This document shows positions 32,351 through 43,183 of a stretch of 63,144 nucleotides of DNA, in pieces. This DNA comes from JAFARZ01 sp035651595. GTDB taxonomy: Bacteria > Actinomycetota > Actinomycetes > Streptosporangiales > Streptosporangiaceae. The first letter of the stretch is position 1; every line of letters starts with the position of its first letter. The DNA lies in contig DASRFJ010000074.1 of assembly GCA_035651595.1 (NCBI GenBank), positions 1-63,144 on the forward strand, read 5' to 3'. A model generated the notes under the pieces. The model was not told the DNA's origin, did not search any database, and saw only the letters and a list, made by a program, of their open reading frames with translations. Position numbers and translations under genes: made by a program.

Positions 32351-33948
32351 AGTCTTCTCCAAGCACGACCGTCGCGGGCCATCATCGCGTCCGCGGACGC
32401 CGGGCCCGCCGAGCCGGCCGCGTACTGCTCCGGCTTGGTGTGCTCGGCCCAGAAGTTCTCGACCGGGTCCAGGATGCGCCAGCCCAGCTCGACCTCCTGC
32501 TGTCGCGGGAACAGCGGCGGGTCGCCGATCAGCACGTCGAGCAGCAGCCGCTCGTACGCCTCTGGCGACGACTCGGTGAACGACTCGCCGTACGCGAAGT
32601 CCATGTTCACGTCCCGCACTTCCATGGCCGTGCCAGGCACCTTGGAGCCGAATCGCACCGTGATCCCCTCATCGGGCTGGATCCTGATCACCAGGGCGTT
32701 CTGGCCAAGTTCTTTCGTGTCCGTGGCCGCGAAGGGAAGATGCGGTGCGCGCTGGAACATCATCGCGATCTCGGTCATCCGGCGCGGCAGCCGCTTGCCT
32801 GCCCGCAGGTAGAACGGCACCCCGGCCCAGCGCCGGGTGTCGACGCCAAGCCGGAGTGCGGCGTAGGTCTCGGTCCGGGAGTCGGCGGGGATGCCCTCCT
32901 CCTCCAGGTACCCGGGCACTGGGATGCCGCCCTGCCAGCCAGCCGCGTACTGGCCCCGGGCCGTACCCACAGACAGGTCAGACGGCAGCCGCACCGCGGA
33001 CAGGACCTTCTCCTTCTCGGTGCGCAGCGAGTCCGCGTCGAACGCGACCGGCTCTTCCATCGCGGTCAGCGCGAGCAGCTGGAGCAGGTGGTTCTGGATC
33101 ACGTCCCGCGCCGCGCCGATGCCGTCGTAGTAGCCGGCCCGGCCGCCGATGCCGATGTCCTCGGCCATCGTGATCTGCACGTGGTCGATGTAGGAGCGGT
33201 TCCAGATCGGCTCGTACATCTCGTTGGCGAAGCGCAGCGCGAGAATGTTCTGCACCGTCTCCTTGCCGAGGTAGTGGTCGATGCGGAACACCGACTCCGG
33301 CGGAAAGACCCCGTCGAGCGTGGAGTTCAGCTCCCGCGCGCTCGCCAGGTCGTGGCCGAACGGCTTCTCGATCACCACCCGCCGCCATGGGGTCCGTGCC
33401 CGCTCCCACGTCGGCGACGACAGTCCGGACCGCTTCAGCTGCTGCACCACCACCGGGAAGAACTTCGGCGGGATCGACAGGTAGAACGCGTAGTTGCCGC
33501 CGGTGCCGCGCTCGGCGTCCAGCAGCCGCACGGTCTGCGCCAGCCGGTCGAACGCGGCGTCGTCGTCGAAGTCGCCCTGGACGAACCGGACGCCCTCGGA
33601 CAGCTGCTGCCACACGTTCTCGCGGAACGGCGTGCGTGCGTGTTCCTTCACCGACTCGTACGTGAGCTGGGCGAAGTCCTCGTCTGCCCAGTCCCGGCGG
33701 GCGTAACCGACCAGCGAGAATCCCGGCGGCAGCAACCCCCGGTTGGCCAGGTCGTACACGGCCGGCATCAGCTTCTTTCGGGCGAGGTCGCCGGTCACCC
33801 CGAACATCACCAGCACGCACGGCCCCGCCACCCGCGGGATGCGTCGATCCCGCGGGTCGCGCAGCGGATTGGCCGACGGTTCGGCCGAGTCGATGACCCC
33901 GGGGTTAGCGGGCGCGAGGCCGGCGGTTTCCCCTGTTTCGGCGGTCAA
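32347..33948 (-). CDS. zwf: glucose-6-phosphate 1-dehydrogenase
   Basis: First enzyme of the oxidative pentose phosphate pathway, making NADPH. It has 533 residues with 'VLVMFGVTGDLARKKLMPAV' (nucleotide-binding), 'VIEKPFGHDL' and the active-site signature 'RIDHYLGKETVQNILALRF' (catalytic His). It lies 3 bp after tal and overlaps opcA, so stoichiometric coupled translation is likely. Confidence 0.97.
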   Translation of the reverse strand: MTAETGETAGLAPANPGVIDSAEPSANPLRDPRDRRIPRVAGPCVLVMFGVTGDLARKKLMPAVYDLANRGLLPPGFSLVGYARRDWADEDFAQLTYESVKEHARTPFRENVWQQLSEGVRFVQGDFDDDAAFDRLAQTVRLLDAERGTGGNYAFYLSIPPKFFPVVVQQLKRSGLSSPTWERARTPWRRVVIEKPFGHDLASARELNSTLDGVFPPESVFRIDHYLGKETVQNILALRFANEMYEPIWNRSYIDHVQITMAEDIGIGGRAGYYDGIGAARDVIQNHLLQLLALTAMEEPVAFDADSLRTEKEKVLSAVRLPSDLSVGTARGQYAAGWQGGIPVPGYLEEEGIPADSRTETYAALRLGVDTRRWAGVPFYLRAGKRLPRRMTEIAMMFQRAPHLPFAATDTKELGQNALVIRIQPDEGITVRFGSKVPGTAMEVRDVNMDFAYGESFTESSPEAYERLLLDVLIGDPPLFPRQQEVELGWRILDPVENFWAEHTKPEQYAAGSAGPASADAMMARDGRAWRRL

Positions 33949-33951
33949 GGC

Positions 33952-35064
33952 TCAGCGCCCCATCTCGTTCCTGATCGTCTCCACCATCTCGTTCCACGAG
34001 ACGGCGAACTTCGAGACGCCCTCTTCCTCGAGCACCTGCACCACGTCGTCGTAGGAGATGCCCAGCTTCTCCAGGTCGGCGAACAGCTGGCGGGCCTCGT
34101 CGTAGGTGCCGTGGACGGCGTCGCCGCGCAGCGAGCCGTGGTCCGCCATCGCCTTGATGGTCCCCTCCGGCATCGTGTTCACCGTGTCCGAGACCACCAG
34201 GTCCACCACGTACATGGTGTCCGGGAACGTCGGGTCCTTGGTGGACGTGGAGGCCCACAGCGGCCGCTGGATCCGCGCGTGGTGGTTGTCGTGCAGCGCC
34301 ACCCAGCGGGGGTTGTCCTGGCTGAATCGCTGCTCGGCCAGTTCGTAGGCGAGCCGGGCGTTGGCGATGGCCGCCTTGCCGCGCAGCGCCGCCGCCTCCG
34401 GCGTGCCGATCTTGTCCAGCCGGTTGTCCACCTCGGAGTCCACCCGGCTGACGAAGAATGACGCCACCGAGGCCATCGTGGACACATCGTGGCCGTTGGC
34501 CACCGCCTGCTCCAGGCCCGCCAGGTACGCGTCGATGACCTCGCCATAGCGCGCCAGGGAGAAGATCAGCGTGACGTTCACGCTGATGCCCTCGGCCAGC
34601 GTCGCGGTTATCGCGGGGATACCCGCGGCCGTGGCCGGGATCTTGATGAACATGTTCGGCCGGTCCACCATCCACCACAGCGCCTTCGCCTCGGCGACGG
34701 TCTTGGCGGTGTCCTGGGCCAGCCGGGGGTCAACCTCGATCGAGACCCGGCCGTCCACGCCGTCGGTGGCGTCGTAGACCGGGCGCAGCACGTCGGCGGC
34801 CCACCGGATGTCGTAGGTGGTGATGGCCCGCATGGCCTCCTCCACCGAGACCCCGCGCATGGCCAGCTCCGCGACCTGCTCGTCGTAGGCGTTCCCCTTG
34901 GACACCGCCTTCGAGAAGATCGTCGGGTTCGAAGTCACGCCGCTGACGTGGTAATCATCCATCAGGGCTTTCAGGTTGCCGGTGCGGAGCCGGTCACGGC
35001 TGATGTCGTCCAGCCATATCGACACCCCAGCAGCGGACAGTTCCCCGAGTACGTCGCCTGACAT
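33952..35064 (-). CDS. tal: transaldolase
   Basis: Transfers dihydroxyacetone units in the non-oxidative branch. It has 370 residues of the actinobacterial (TalB-distinct) type. 'ISIWLDDISRDRLRTGNL' opens the barrel, 'VTSNPTIFSKAV' and 'MFIKIPATAAGIPAI' contain the substrate-binding and Schiff-base Lys. It lies 2-3 bp from both tkt and zwf. Confidence 0.97.
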   Translation of the reverse strand: MSGDVLGELSAAGVSIWLDDISRDRLRTGNLKALMDDYHVSGVTSNPTIFSKAVSKGNAYDEQVAELAMRGVSVEEAMRAITTYDIRWAADVLRPVYDATDGVDGRVSIEVDPRLAQDTAKTVAEAKALWWMVDRPNMFIKIPATAAGIPAITATLAEGISVNVTLIFSLARYGEVIDAYLAGLEQAVANGHDVSTMASVASFFVSRVDSEVDNRLDKIGTPEAAALRGKAAIANARLAYELAEQRFSQDNPRWVALHDNHHARIQRPLWASTSTKDPTFPDTMYVVDLVVSDTVNTMPEGTIKAMADHGSLRGDAVHGTYDEARQLFADLEKLGISYDDVVQVLEEEGVSKFAVSWNEMVETIRNEMGR

Positions 35065-35066
35065 CG

Positions 35067-37148
<2,082 letters not shown>

Positions 37149-37158
37149 GGTACCGAGC

Positions 37159-38175
37159 CTAGCGGTCGGCCGGCTCCGGCTCCCGCTGGGGTACAGCGAC
37201 CTGCCCCGTATCCAGGCGTATTCCGCTACTGAGTGTGAAGAACAACCATAGAACCGCGACCCAGAGCATCACCGCGGTGGTGACATGCACCCAGACGAGC
37301 CCGGCCGGCAGATGGTTGAAGTACTGCACATAGCCGAGCGTGCCCTGGACGAAGAGCCCGCCGACCACCCACCAGCTCGCCCGCCTCGCCCGCGGCCCGG
37401 CGTGCGAAAGCCGCACGCCGATGAGCAGCGCGACCGACAGCCCGCTCATCAGCCAGCCGATGTCGGCGTGCAGCTGGGTGACACCCGCCAGCGGCAGGTG
37501 GTACCTGGGCGTGTCGGCGTGCCCGGCCAGCGGCCCGGTGCCGGTCACCACCGTCCCGGCCGCGACCATCGCACCGGTCACCGCCACCAGCAGCGCGGAC
37601 AGTATCCGCAGGTCACCCCGGACAGGCGGCTCCTCGAACACGGTGCACCTGGCGTACAGCAGCACGGCGGCCGCCACGATACCGATCGACAGCAGGAAGT
37701 GCACCGACACCATCGCGGGGTTGAGCTTGGTGATCACCACGATGCCGCCGACCACGGCCTGCGCGATCACCCCGAGCGGCTGTATGGCTGCGAGCAGTAC
37801 TAGCCCCCGGGGGCCGACCCCCCGGTGACCCCCCGTCTGGGGGGACGCCATCCCCCCAGGCCCCCCTGGCGCCCCGGCGGGGCGATACCTTACGGCCGCG
37901 ATGAAGATCAGGGCTGCGATGGCCACCAGAGGAAAGTTCAGCAAACGGTTGCCAAACTCGATCCAGGTGTTCAGCAGAGTCTGGCCCGCGTTGTGGCTGG
38001 CGACCACGTCCGCCTTGCTGCACCGCGGCCAGTCCGGGCAGCCGAGCCCGGACGCGCTCAGCCGGACCGCCGCCCCGGTGGACATGATCACGACGTCCGC
38101 GACGATCCCGGCCAGCGCCAGCCGGCGCAGCTGAGGCAGCGTCGGCGACAGCACGGGTCGCAGCAGTTCGAGCAC
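37159..38175 (-). CDS. ctaA: heme A synthase (COX15/CtaA) with an in-frame Gly-rich insertion
   Basis: Eight-helix membrane enzyme oxidising heme O to heme A for cytochrome oxidase, 338 residues. 'VRLSASGLGCPDWPRCS' (heme region with Cys), 'HNAGQTLLNTWIEFGNRLL' (conserved His and Glu) and 'VSVHFLLSIGIVAAAVLLYA' are typical. Between TM2 and TM3 a ~23-residue Gly-rich insert ('GGPGGMASPQTGGHRGVG') is encoded by the G-tract block described separately. The farnesyltransferase ctaB, often nearby, is not in the window. Confidence 0.92.
   Translation of the reverse strand: MLELLRPVLSPTLPQLRRLALAGIVADVVIMSTGAAVRLSASGLGCPDWPRCSKADVVASHNAGQTLLNTWIEFGNRLLNFPLVAIAALIFIAAVRYRPAGAPGGPGGMASPQTGGHRGVGPRGLVLLAAIQPLGVIAQAVVGGIVVITKLNPAMVSVHFLLSIGIVAAAVLLYARCTVFEEPPVRGDLRILSALLVAVTGAMVAAGTVVTGTGPLAGHADTPRYHLPLAGVTQLHADIGWLMSGLSVALLIGVRLSHAGPRARRASWWVVGGLFVQGTLGYVQYFNHLPAGLVWVHVTTAVMLWVAVLWLFFTLSSGIRLDTGQVAVPQREPEPADR
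37801..37886 (-). repeat. G-tract block inside ctaA, G-quadruplex candidate
   Basis: On the coding strand four runs of six G (complements of 37818-37823, 37829-37834, 37852-37857 and 37861-37866) lie within 49 bases, with a C6 run (37839-37844) able to pair as a hairpin with either neighbour. The block stays in frame and encodes a flexible loop. It looks like an inserted short element rather than native ctaA sequence. Confidence 0.7.
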
Positions 38176-38319
38176 GCACTCATGGTAGGCGAACGATCAT
38201 CACGCCGCCTCGCCCCCGGCGAAGCCTAGATCGTAGTTGCGCTGCGCGAGAGGGCTGCTGACCGCGGGGCAGCCGCGGACAAGCTATAAGCGATTTGGTG
38301 CACAGTTGCACGATCTTGG

Positions 38320-38623
38320 GTAGCTGTTCACCAGGCACAGAGATAGATATTCGAATTAGAGAACGACCTTTATACCTTCTAGGGGTATATAGTTCATGAT
38401 CACGAATGGTTTTATGACCTAGAGCACGTAAAACCCTTCATGATCATGAAACAAGCCACGCGAGCCGACGGAACGCAGGCCCACATAGCAGGACAAACCG
38501 GACCGCATACCCCCCTGTTTTGATGGCCGCCTCTCGACGTCTTGCTGGGGACGATCCGCAGAAACGCGCGCACCCCCGAACCGGCATCCGAAAGCACGCC
38601 TGTGACGCCTGGTGAACAGCTAC
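38320..38623 (-). mobile_element. 304-bp MITE-like element, copy 2 (inverted)
   Basis: Same terminal inverted repeats (GTAGCTGTTCACCAGGC at both ends) as copy 1 but in reverse orientation. Flanking octamers GATCTTGG and GTCCTTGG match at 6 of 8 positions, an eroded target duplication. The flanks differ from copy 1 at scattered positions. The 58-bp palindromic core (38393-38450) is base-for-base identical to copy 1 on the same strand, i.e. flipped relative to its own flanks. With its flanks it fills the ~600-bp gap between ctaA and the EamA gene; no gene seen there. Confidence 0.85.
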
Positions 38624-38779
38624 GTCCTTGGGGCAAGGCCGGGATTCTCCTTGAATAGCAAAGTAACGGCGTCGTGCCGGGGGCAGGCATGCCGTGACGC
38701 TAGTGGGATGGCGCGGGCGCATGCAGCGTCATTCACTTAGAGCGAAATTGACAACACTTTGCGTTATGATGCCGGGAAT

Positions 38780-39661
38780 TCATGCCCGCTCGTCCCGCGC
38801 CGCGCCGGCGCAGGCGACGATCACGCAGCAGATCGCGAACCACTCCACCATGCTCAGGTGCTGGCCGAGCATGACAAGTCCGATGAGGGCGGCGACCGCA
38901 GGCTCCAGGCTCATCCAGACGCCGAACACGCGGGCCGGGATCCGCCGCAGCACTTCGAGCTCCAGCCAGTACGGCACCACCGAGGAGAGCACGCCGATCG
39001 CGGCGCCCTGGGCCAGCACCGGCGGGCGGAACATCGCGCGGCTGCCCGCCGCGGCCAGGCCGGGCGGCGTCACCACCAGCGCGGCGACCGCCATGGCCAG
39101 GACCAGCCCGGCCGGCCCGGGAAACCGCTGGCCGTTCGCGCGCGACAGCAGGATGTAGCCGGCCCAGCACACGCCGGCGAGCGCGGCGAACCCGACCCCT
39201 GCCAGGTCGAGGTGCCCGCCGGCGCCACCGGTCAGCAGCAGCACGCCGAGCGCGCCGAGCGCCGCCCACAGCAGGTCACGGCGGTGCCTCGAACTGGCCA
39301 CGCTCACCGCCAGCGGGCCGAGGAATTCGATGGTGACGGTGACCCCGAGCGGAATCCTGGCAAAGGCCTGATAGATGGAAAAATTCATAATTCCGAGCGT
39401 CAGTCCGAACGACAACGCTGTCATCCCGTCCGGCCATGCTCGCCGTTTAGCCAGGCCGGCCACCGCGCGCCACGCACTGCGCCCGCCAACGAGCAGCATC
39501 ACCAGGGCGGCGGACCATAGCCGCAACGTGGTGACCGAGGCCGGTGACACGGTGCCGAACAGCTTGTCCGCGATCCCGGCGCCGAACTGGACCGAGACCA
39601 CCCCGGTGAGGACGAGCAGTGCGGGCAGTGTCGTTCCGGGCAGGGCGGTCCGGCGGTTCAT
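38780..39661 (-). CDS. EamA-family exporter (RhtA-like)
   Basis: A 293-residue membrane protein with ten helices in two EamA repeats, as in threonine/homoserine exporter RhtA. 'GIMNFSIYQAFARIPLGVTVTIEFLGPLAV' and 'YWLELEVLRRIPARVFGVWMSLEPAVAALIG' are the paired signature helices. Its ATG overlaps the ABC permease stop by 4 bases, so it is the last gene of that operon. Substrate unproven. Confidence 0.88.
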   Translation of the reverse strand: MNRRTALPGTTLPALLVLTGVVSVQFGAGIADKLFGTVSPASVTTLRLWSAALVMLLVGGRSAWRAVAGLAKRRAWPDGMTALSFGLTLGIMNFSIYQAFARIPLGVTVTIEFLGPLAVSVASSRHRRDLLWAALGALGVLLLTGGAGGHLDLAGVGFAALAGVCWAGYILLSRANGQRFPGPAGLVLAMAVAALVVTPPGLAAAGSRAMFRPPVLAQGAAIGVLSSVVPYWLELEVLRRIPARVFGVWMSLEPAVAALIGLVMLGQHLSMVEWFAICCVIVACAGAARDERA

Positions 39662-40464
39662 TCCCAGCGGAAGACCCGGGCCGCGACGGCGATCGCGCCG
39701 ACCGCCCAGACCAGCAGCGTGACCGTGTTGCCGACCGGGAAGGCGACACCGTGCGCCAGGGCGCTGCGCAGGCCGGTGGACAGCGCGCCGGTGGGCAGCA
39801 GCTCGAAGAAGTGGCGCGCGCCGTCCGGGAACTTCGTGAGCGGGAACACCACCCCGCCGGTGCCGAGCAGCACGAACCAGACGAGGTTGGCCGCGGCCAG
39901 CGTGGCTTCGGCCCGGATCGAGCCCGCCATGGCCAGGGCGAGTCCGCTGAACGCGGCGGTGCCGAGCAGGAGCAGCAGCGGGACCGTGAGGATGGCCGCG
40001 GCGCTGGCGTGCGGGCGCCAGCCGATGATGAGCCCGGTGATGAGGATCAGCACGGCCTGAAGCAGTTCGACCGCGACGACGGTAAGGGTCTTGGCGGTGA
40101 TCAGGCCGCCGCGGGACAGGGGAGTGGCGCCGAGCCGCTTGAGCACCCCGTAGCGGCGCTCGAATCCGGTGGCGATCGCCTGGCTGGTGAATGCCGTGGA
40201 CATCACGGCCAGCGCCATGATGCCGGGCGTCATGAAGTCGATCCGGCTGACCCCGGTGCCGAAGTTCACGATCGGCTCCAGGCTGAGCATGCTGAGCAGC
40301 AGCAGCGGGATGACGAGCGTGAGCAGCAGCTGTTCCCCGTTGCGCAGCAACTGCCGGGTCTCCGCGACGGTCTGCGCCGCGATCATCCGGGGCAGCGGCG
40401 CGGCGCCCGGGGCCGGCGCGAAGCTCACGCTCACAGTGCTTGCCTGAGACGCCTCCGGCATCAT
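39658..40464 (-). CDS. ABC-2 type transporter permease
   Basis: A 268-residue membrane subunit with six helices. 'RRYGVLKRLGATPLSRGGLITAKTL' is the conserved ABC-2 coupling segment. ATG 40464 overlaps the ATPase stop (ATGA) and decides the start. It works with the ATPase encoded upstream, probably as a drug or lipid exporter. Confidence 0.9.
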   Translation of the reverse strand: MMPEASQASTVSVSFAPAPGAAPLPRMIAAQTVAETRQLLRNGEQLLLTLVIPLLLLSMLSLEPIVNFGTGVSRIDFMTPGIMALAVMSTAFTSQAIATGFERRYGVLKRLGATPLSRGGLITAKTLTVVAVELLQAVLILITGLIIGWRPHASAAAILTVPLLLLLGTAAFSGLALAMAGSIRAEATLAAANLVWFVLLGTGGVVFPLTKFPDGARHFFELLPTGALSTGLRSALAHGVAFPVGNTVTLLVWAVGAIAVAARVFRWE

Positions 40465-41384
40465 GCCCGGAGCTCCGTTCCGGTGAGCTCGAGGAACACG
40501 TCCTCCAGCGTGCGGCTCTCGATCCGCAGGCTGTTCGCCAGCACGCCGCGCTCCGCGCACCAGGCGGTCACGGTGGCCAGCAGCGTCGGGTCCACCGCAC
40601 CGCCGAGTACCTCAACGACGTAGTGCCCCGCAGGGGATTCCTTGGCAGTGCCCCCGGCCGGCAAAGCGGCCACCAATGCCTCGGTATCCAGTCCCGGCTC
40701 GGCCCGGAAGCGGAGCTGACCAGCGGTCCCGGTGAGGCTCGCGGGCGTGCCTTCGGCCACCATGCGGCCGTGATCGATGATCACGACGTGATCCGAAAGT
40801 CGTTCTGCCTCATCCATGAAATGAGTGGTCAGGATCACGCTCACCCCAGCGATTCGCAGGTCTGAAATGAGCTCCCACGTGGCATGCCTGGCTTGCGGAT
40901 CCATGCCGGCCGTCGGTTCGTCGAGGAAGACCAGCTCGGGGCGGCCGATCACCGCCGCCGCCAGCGACAGGCGCTGCTGCTGCCCGCCGGACAGCCGCTT
41001 GTACGGGAGCCGTGCGACGCTAGTGAGACCGGTCAACCCGAGCAGCGCGACGGGGTCGATGGGGCTGGTATGAAAGCGGCTCAGCAGCGTGAGGTAGTCA
41101 GCGGCCGGGACCGAGGGCGGAATGCCGCCGGACTGGAGCATGACACCCACCCGCGGACGCAGCGCCGCCGAGCCTGGCGTCATGCCGAGCACGCGCACCG
41201 TGCCCTGGTCAGGGCGCCGGTAACCCTCGCAGATCTCGATCGTCGTGGTCTTGCCCGCGCCATTCGGCCCGAGGATCGCGGTCACCGCGCCGCGCGCCGC
41301 GGTCAGCGTCAGCCCGTCCACCGCGGTAGCCGTGCCGTACCGCTTGACAAGCCCGCTGATCTCCACGGCGGAGGGGATGCTCAC
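40461..41384 (-). CDS. ABC transporter ATP-binding protein
   Basis: A 307-residue ABC-2 exporter ATPase. Walker A 'LGPNGAGKTTT', Q-loop 'MLQSGGIP', signature 'LSGGQQQRLSLA', Walker B 'LVFLDEPTAGMDPQ' and H-loop 'LTTHFMDE' are all intact. It is a paralogue in organisation of the 8.9-kb system but lacks a linked two-component system. First gene of ATPase-permease-EamA. Confidence 0.93.
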   Translation of the reverse strand: MSIPSAVEISGLVKRYGTATAVDGLTLTAARGAVTAILGPNGAGKTTTIEICEGYRRPDQGTVRVLGMTPGSAALRPRVGVMLQSGGIPPSVPAADYLTLLSRFHTSPIDPVALLGLTGLTSVARLPYKRLSGGQQQRLSLAAAVIGRPELVFLDEPTAGMDPQARHATWELISDLRIAGVSVILTTHFMDEAERLSDHVVIIDHGRMVAEGTPASLTGTAGQLRFRAEPGLDTEALVAALPAGGTAKESPAGHYVVEVLGGAVDPTLLATVTAWCAERGVLANSLRIESRTLEDVFLELTGTELRA

Positions 41385-41501
41385 GCACGCGAGTCTACGG
41401 TGGTTCGGCGGCCGCCGACCTCAGGGCCGGCGTGATCCGGACGTGATCGGCACGGTATCGGACTACCGCATGCTCAAGTAACCAAAGAGGCGAAAGGGGC
41501 G

Positions 41502-41798
41502 ATGACGATGGCGGACAGCGCACAGACCCTTGGAATCGGCCTGCTCGGGCCGATCGAGGTGTTCACCGCACTGGCCCATCAAGGGATGCCTGACCGGGGC
41601 TGGGTCGTCGCGATGGGCCTGCTCAGCATCGTCTCCGGGATCATCGTGCTGGCCTTCCCGGGACTGACGCTGCTGGGCCTTGCCGTCATCTTGGGGATCT
41701 GGCTGCTGGTGTTCGGCACGATGGAGATCGCCGCGGCGTTCCGTATCCGCGGGGTCGGCCACGCGGCCTCCCGGTTCCGGTTCCTCAAGCACGCCTAG
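41502..41798 (+). CDS. short HdeD/DUF308-like membrane protein
   Basis: A 98-residue protein. Residues ~30-82 ('RGWVVAMGLLSIVSGIIVLA', 'LGLAVILGIWLLVFGTMEIAAAFRIRG') match one DUF308 unit of HdeD-type proteins, which normally have about 190 residues and six helices. Here only two or three helices remain, so it is a half-length form or a remnant. GAAAGGGG lies upstream. It converges with the SDR gene. Confidence 0.6.
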   Translation: MTMADSAQTLGIGLLGPIEVFTALAHQGMPDRGWVVAMGLLSIVSGIIVLAFPGLTLLGLAVILGIWLLVFGTMEIAAAFRIRGVGHAASRFRFLKHA

Positions 41799-41812
41799 CC
41801 GCGTCAGCCGGG

Positions 41813-42559
41813 TCACAGGCCGCCGGCGACGCGGAGCACCGCGCCGGTGACGTACCCGGCCTCCGGGCCGAGCAGCCAGGCGATGGCGGGGGCCACGTCG
41901 TCGGGCTCGCCAGCCCGGCCGAGCGGGATGCGTTGCGCGACCCGGTCCGGCCGGCCGGGGTCTCCCGCGGCCGCGTGGATCGTGGTGCGGACCGTCCCCG
42001 GCGCCACGGCGTTGACCCGGATCTGGTCGGCCGCCAGTTCCTTGGCCAGGCCGACAGTGAATGCCTCGACGGCCGCCTTTGCGGCGGCGTAGTGGACGTA
42101 CTCGTGCGGGGATCCGATCGTCGACGCCGCGGAGGAGACGTTGACGATCGCGCCGCCGTGCCCGCCGCGGCGTGCCGGCATGACCGCGCTGGCTTGCCGG
42201 GCGCACAGGATCACGCCGAGCAGGTTGACGTCCAGCACGCGGCGGATGACGTCGACCGGGGTGTCGGCGAGGTCACCGATGTGGATCGTGGCGCCGGCGT
42301 TGTTCACCAGACCGGTGACCGCGCCTAGCTGACCGGCCGCGGTAGCGAACAGGTGCGCCACATCTTCCTCGGTGGCGACGTCGGCCTTGACCAGCACGCA
42401 GCGGGCTCCGGCGTCGCGCACCGCTGTGGCCGCCTGCTCCGCCGCCGCGTCGTCCTCGTGGTAGGTCAGCGCGAGATCGTGACCAGCGTGGGCTAGGCGG
42501 ACAGCGGTCGCCGCGCCGATGCCCTTGGTGCCGCCGGTAATGATCGTGACTGGTCGCAT
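41813..42559 (-). CDS. short-chain dehydrogenase/reductase
   Basis: Classical SDR, 248 residues: cofactor motif 'GGTKGIGAATAVRLA', 'NNAGATIHIG', catalytic Ser in 'NVSSAAST', 'YVHYAAAKAA' with Tyr and Lys, and C-terminal 'GYVTGAVLRVAGG'. The sequence after beta-1 suggests NADP(H) preference is possible. Substrate unknown. It is divergent from the PNPOx-like gene. Confidence 0.92.
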   Translation of the reverse strand: MRPVTIITGGTKGIGAATAVRLAHAGHDLALTYHEDDAAAEQAATAVRDAGARCVLVKADVATEEDVAHLFATAAGQLGAVTGLVNNAGATIHIGDLADTPVDVIRRVLDVNLLGVILCARQASAVMPARRGGHGGAIVNVSSAASTIGSPHEYVHYAAAKAAVEAFTVGLAKELAADQIRVNAVAPGTVRTTIHAAAGDPGRPDRVAQRIPLGRAGEPDDVAPAIAWLLGPEAGYVTGAVLRVAGGL

Positions 42560-42601
42560 GTGCGTGTGGCTGCCTCTCCGCTGGCAATAAGATACTCGGC
42601 C

Positions 42602-43093
42602 GTGACAGACGCTGACCTTGTTGCCGCCGGCCGGGCGATCATCGACCGTATCGCCTACTTGACCCTTGCCACCGTCGACGCTCAGGGCCGGGCCTGGGCG
42701 TCCCCGGTGTTCTTCGCCACCGGTGACTACCGTGAGTTCTTCTGGATGTCCGCGCCCACCGCGACGCACTCGCGCAACATCGCGGAATGCCCGGAGGTGA
42801 GCGCGGTCATCTTCGATTCGACTGTAGCCCCGGGCACCGGCCAGGCGGTCTACCTGACCGCGACCGCCGGTCAGGTCGCCGACGCCGACATCGACCGGGC
42901 GCTCGGCATCTATCCCGGGTCGCGTGATCGCGGCTGGCGTCCGGCACGGGCGCAGGTCCAGGCGCCCGCTCCGTCCCGGCTCTACGTCGCCACCGCCGTC
43001 GGACAGTCCATGATGTGCCCCCGTGCCGAGGGCCAGCCATGTGCGCCACACGGCCTCGCGCACGATCACCGGATCGACGTCCGGTTGATGTAG
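42602..43093 (+). CDS. pyridoxamine-phosphate oxidase-like (split-barrel flavin) protein
   Basis: A 163-residue split-barrel protein. 'YLTLATVDAQGRAWASPVFFA' and 'FFWMSAPTATHSRNIAECPEVSAVIFD' are typical of PNPOx/F420-binding family proteins. GTG 42602 (MTDADLV) is preferred; the frame runs from 42560 but the extra residues overlap the divergent SDR promoter. It could use FMN or F420; not distinguishable here. Confidence 0.82.
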   Translation: MTDADLVAAGRAIIDRIAYLTLATVDAQGRAWASPVFFATGDYREFFWMSAPTATHSRNIAECPEVSAVIFDSTVAPGTGQAVYLTATAGQVADADIDRALGIYPGSRDRGWRPARAQVQAPAPSRLYVATAVGQSMMCPRAEGQPCAPHGLAHDHRIDVRLM

Positions 43094-43183
43094 GTCCGGA
43101 ATTTCGCCCGCCGCGCGGTGGTTAGGGCGGGGCGGTACGCGGGGTAGAGGCCAACGGGGAGGTGACCGCAGACGCACGCGATC

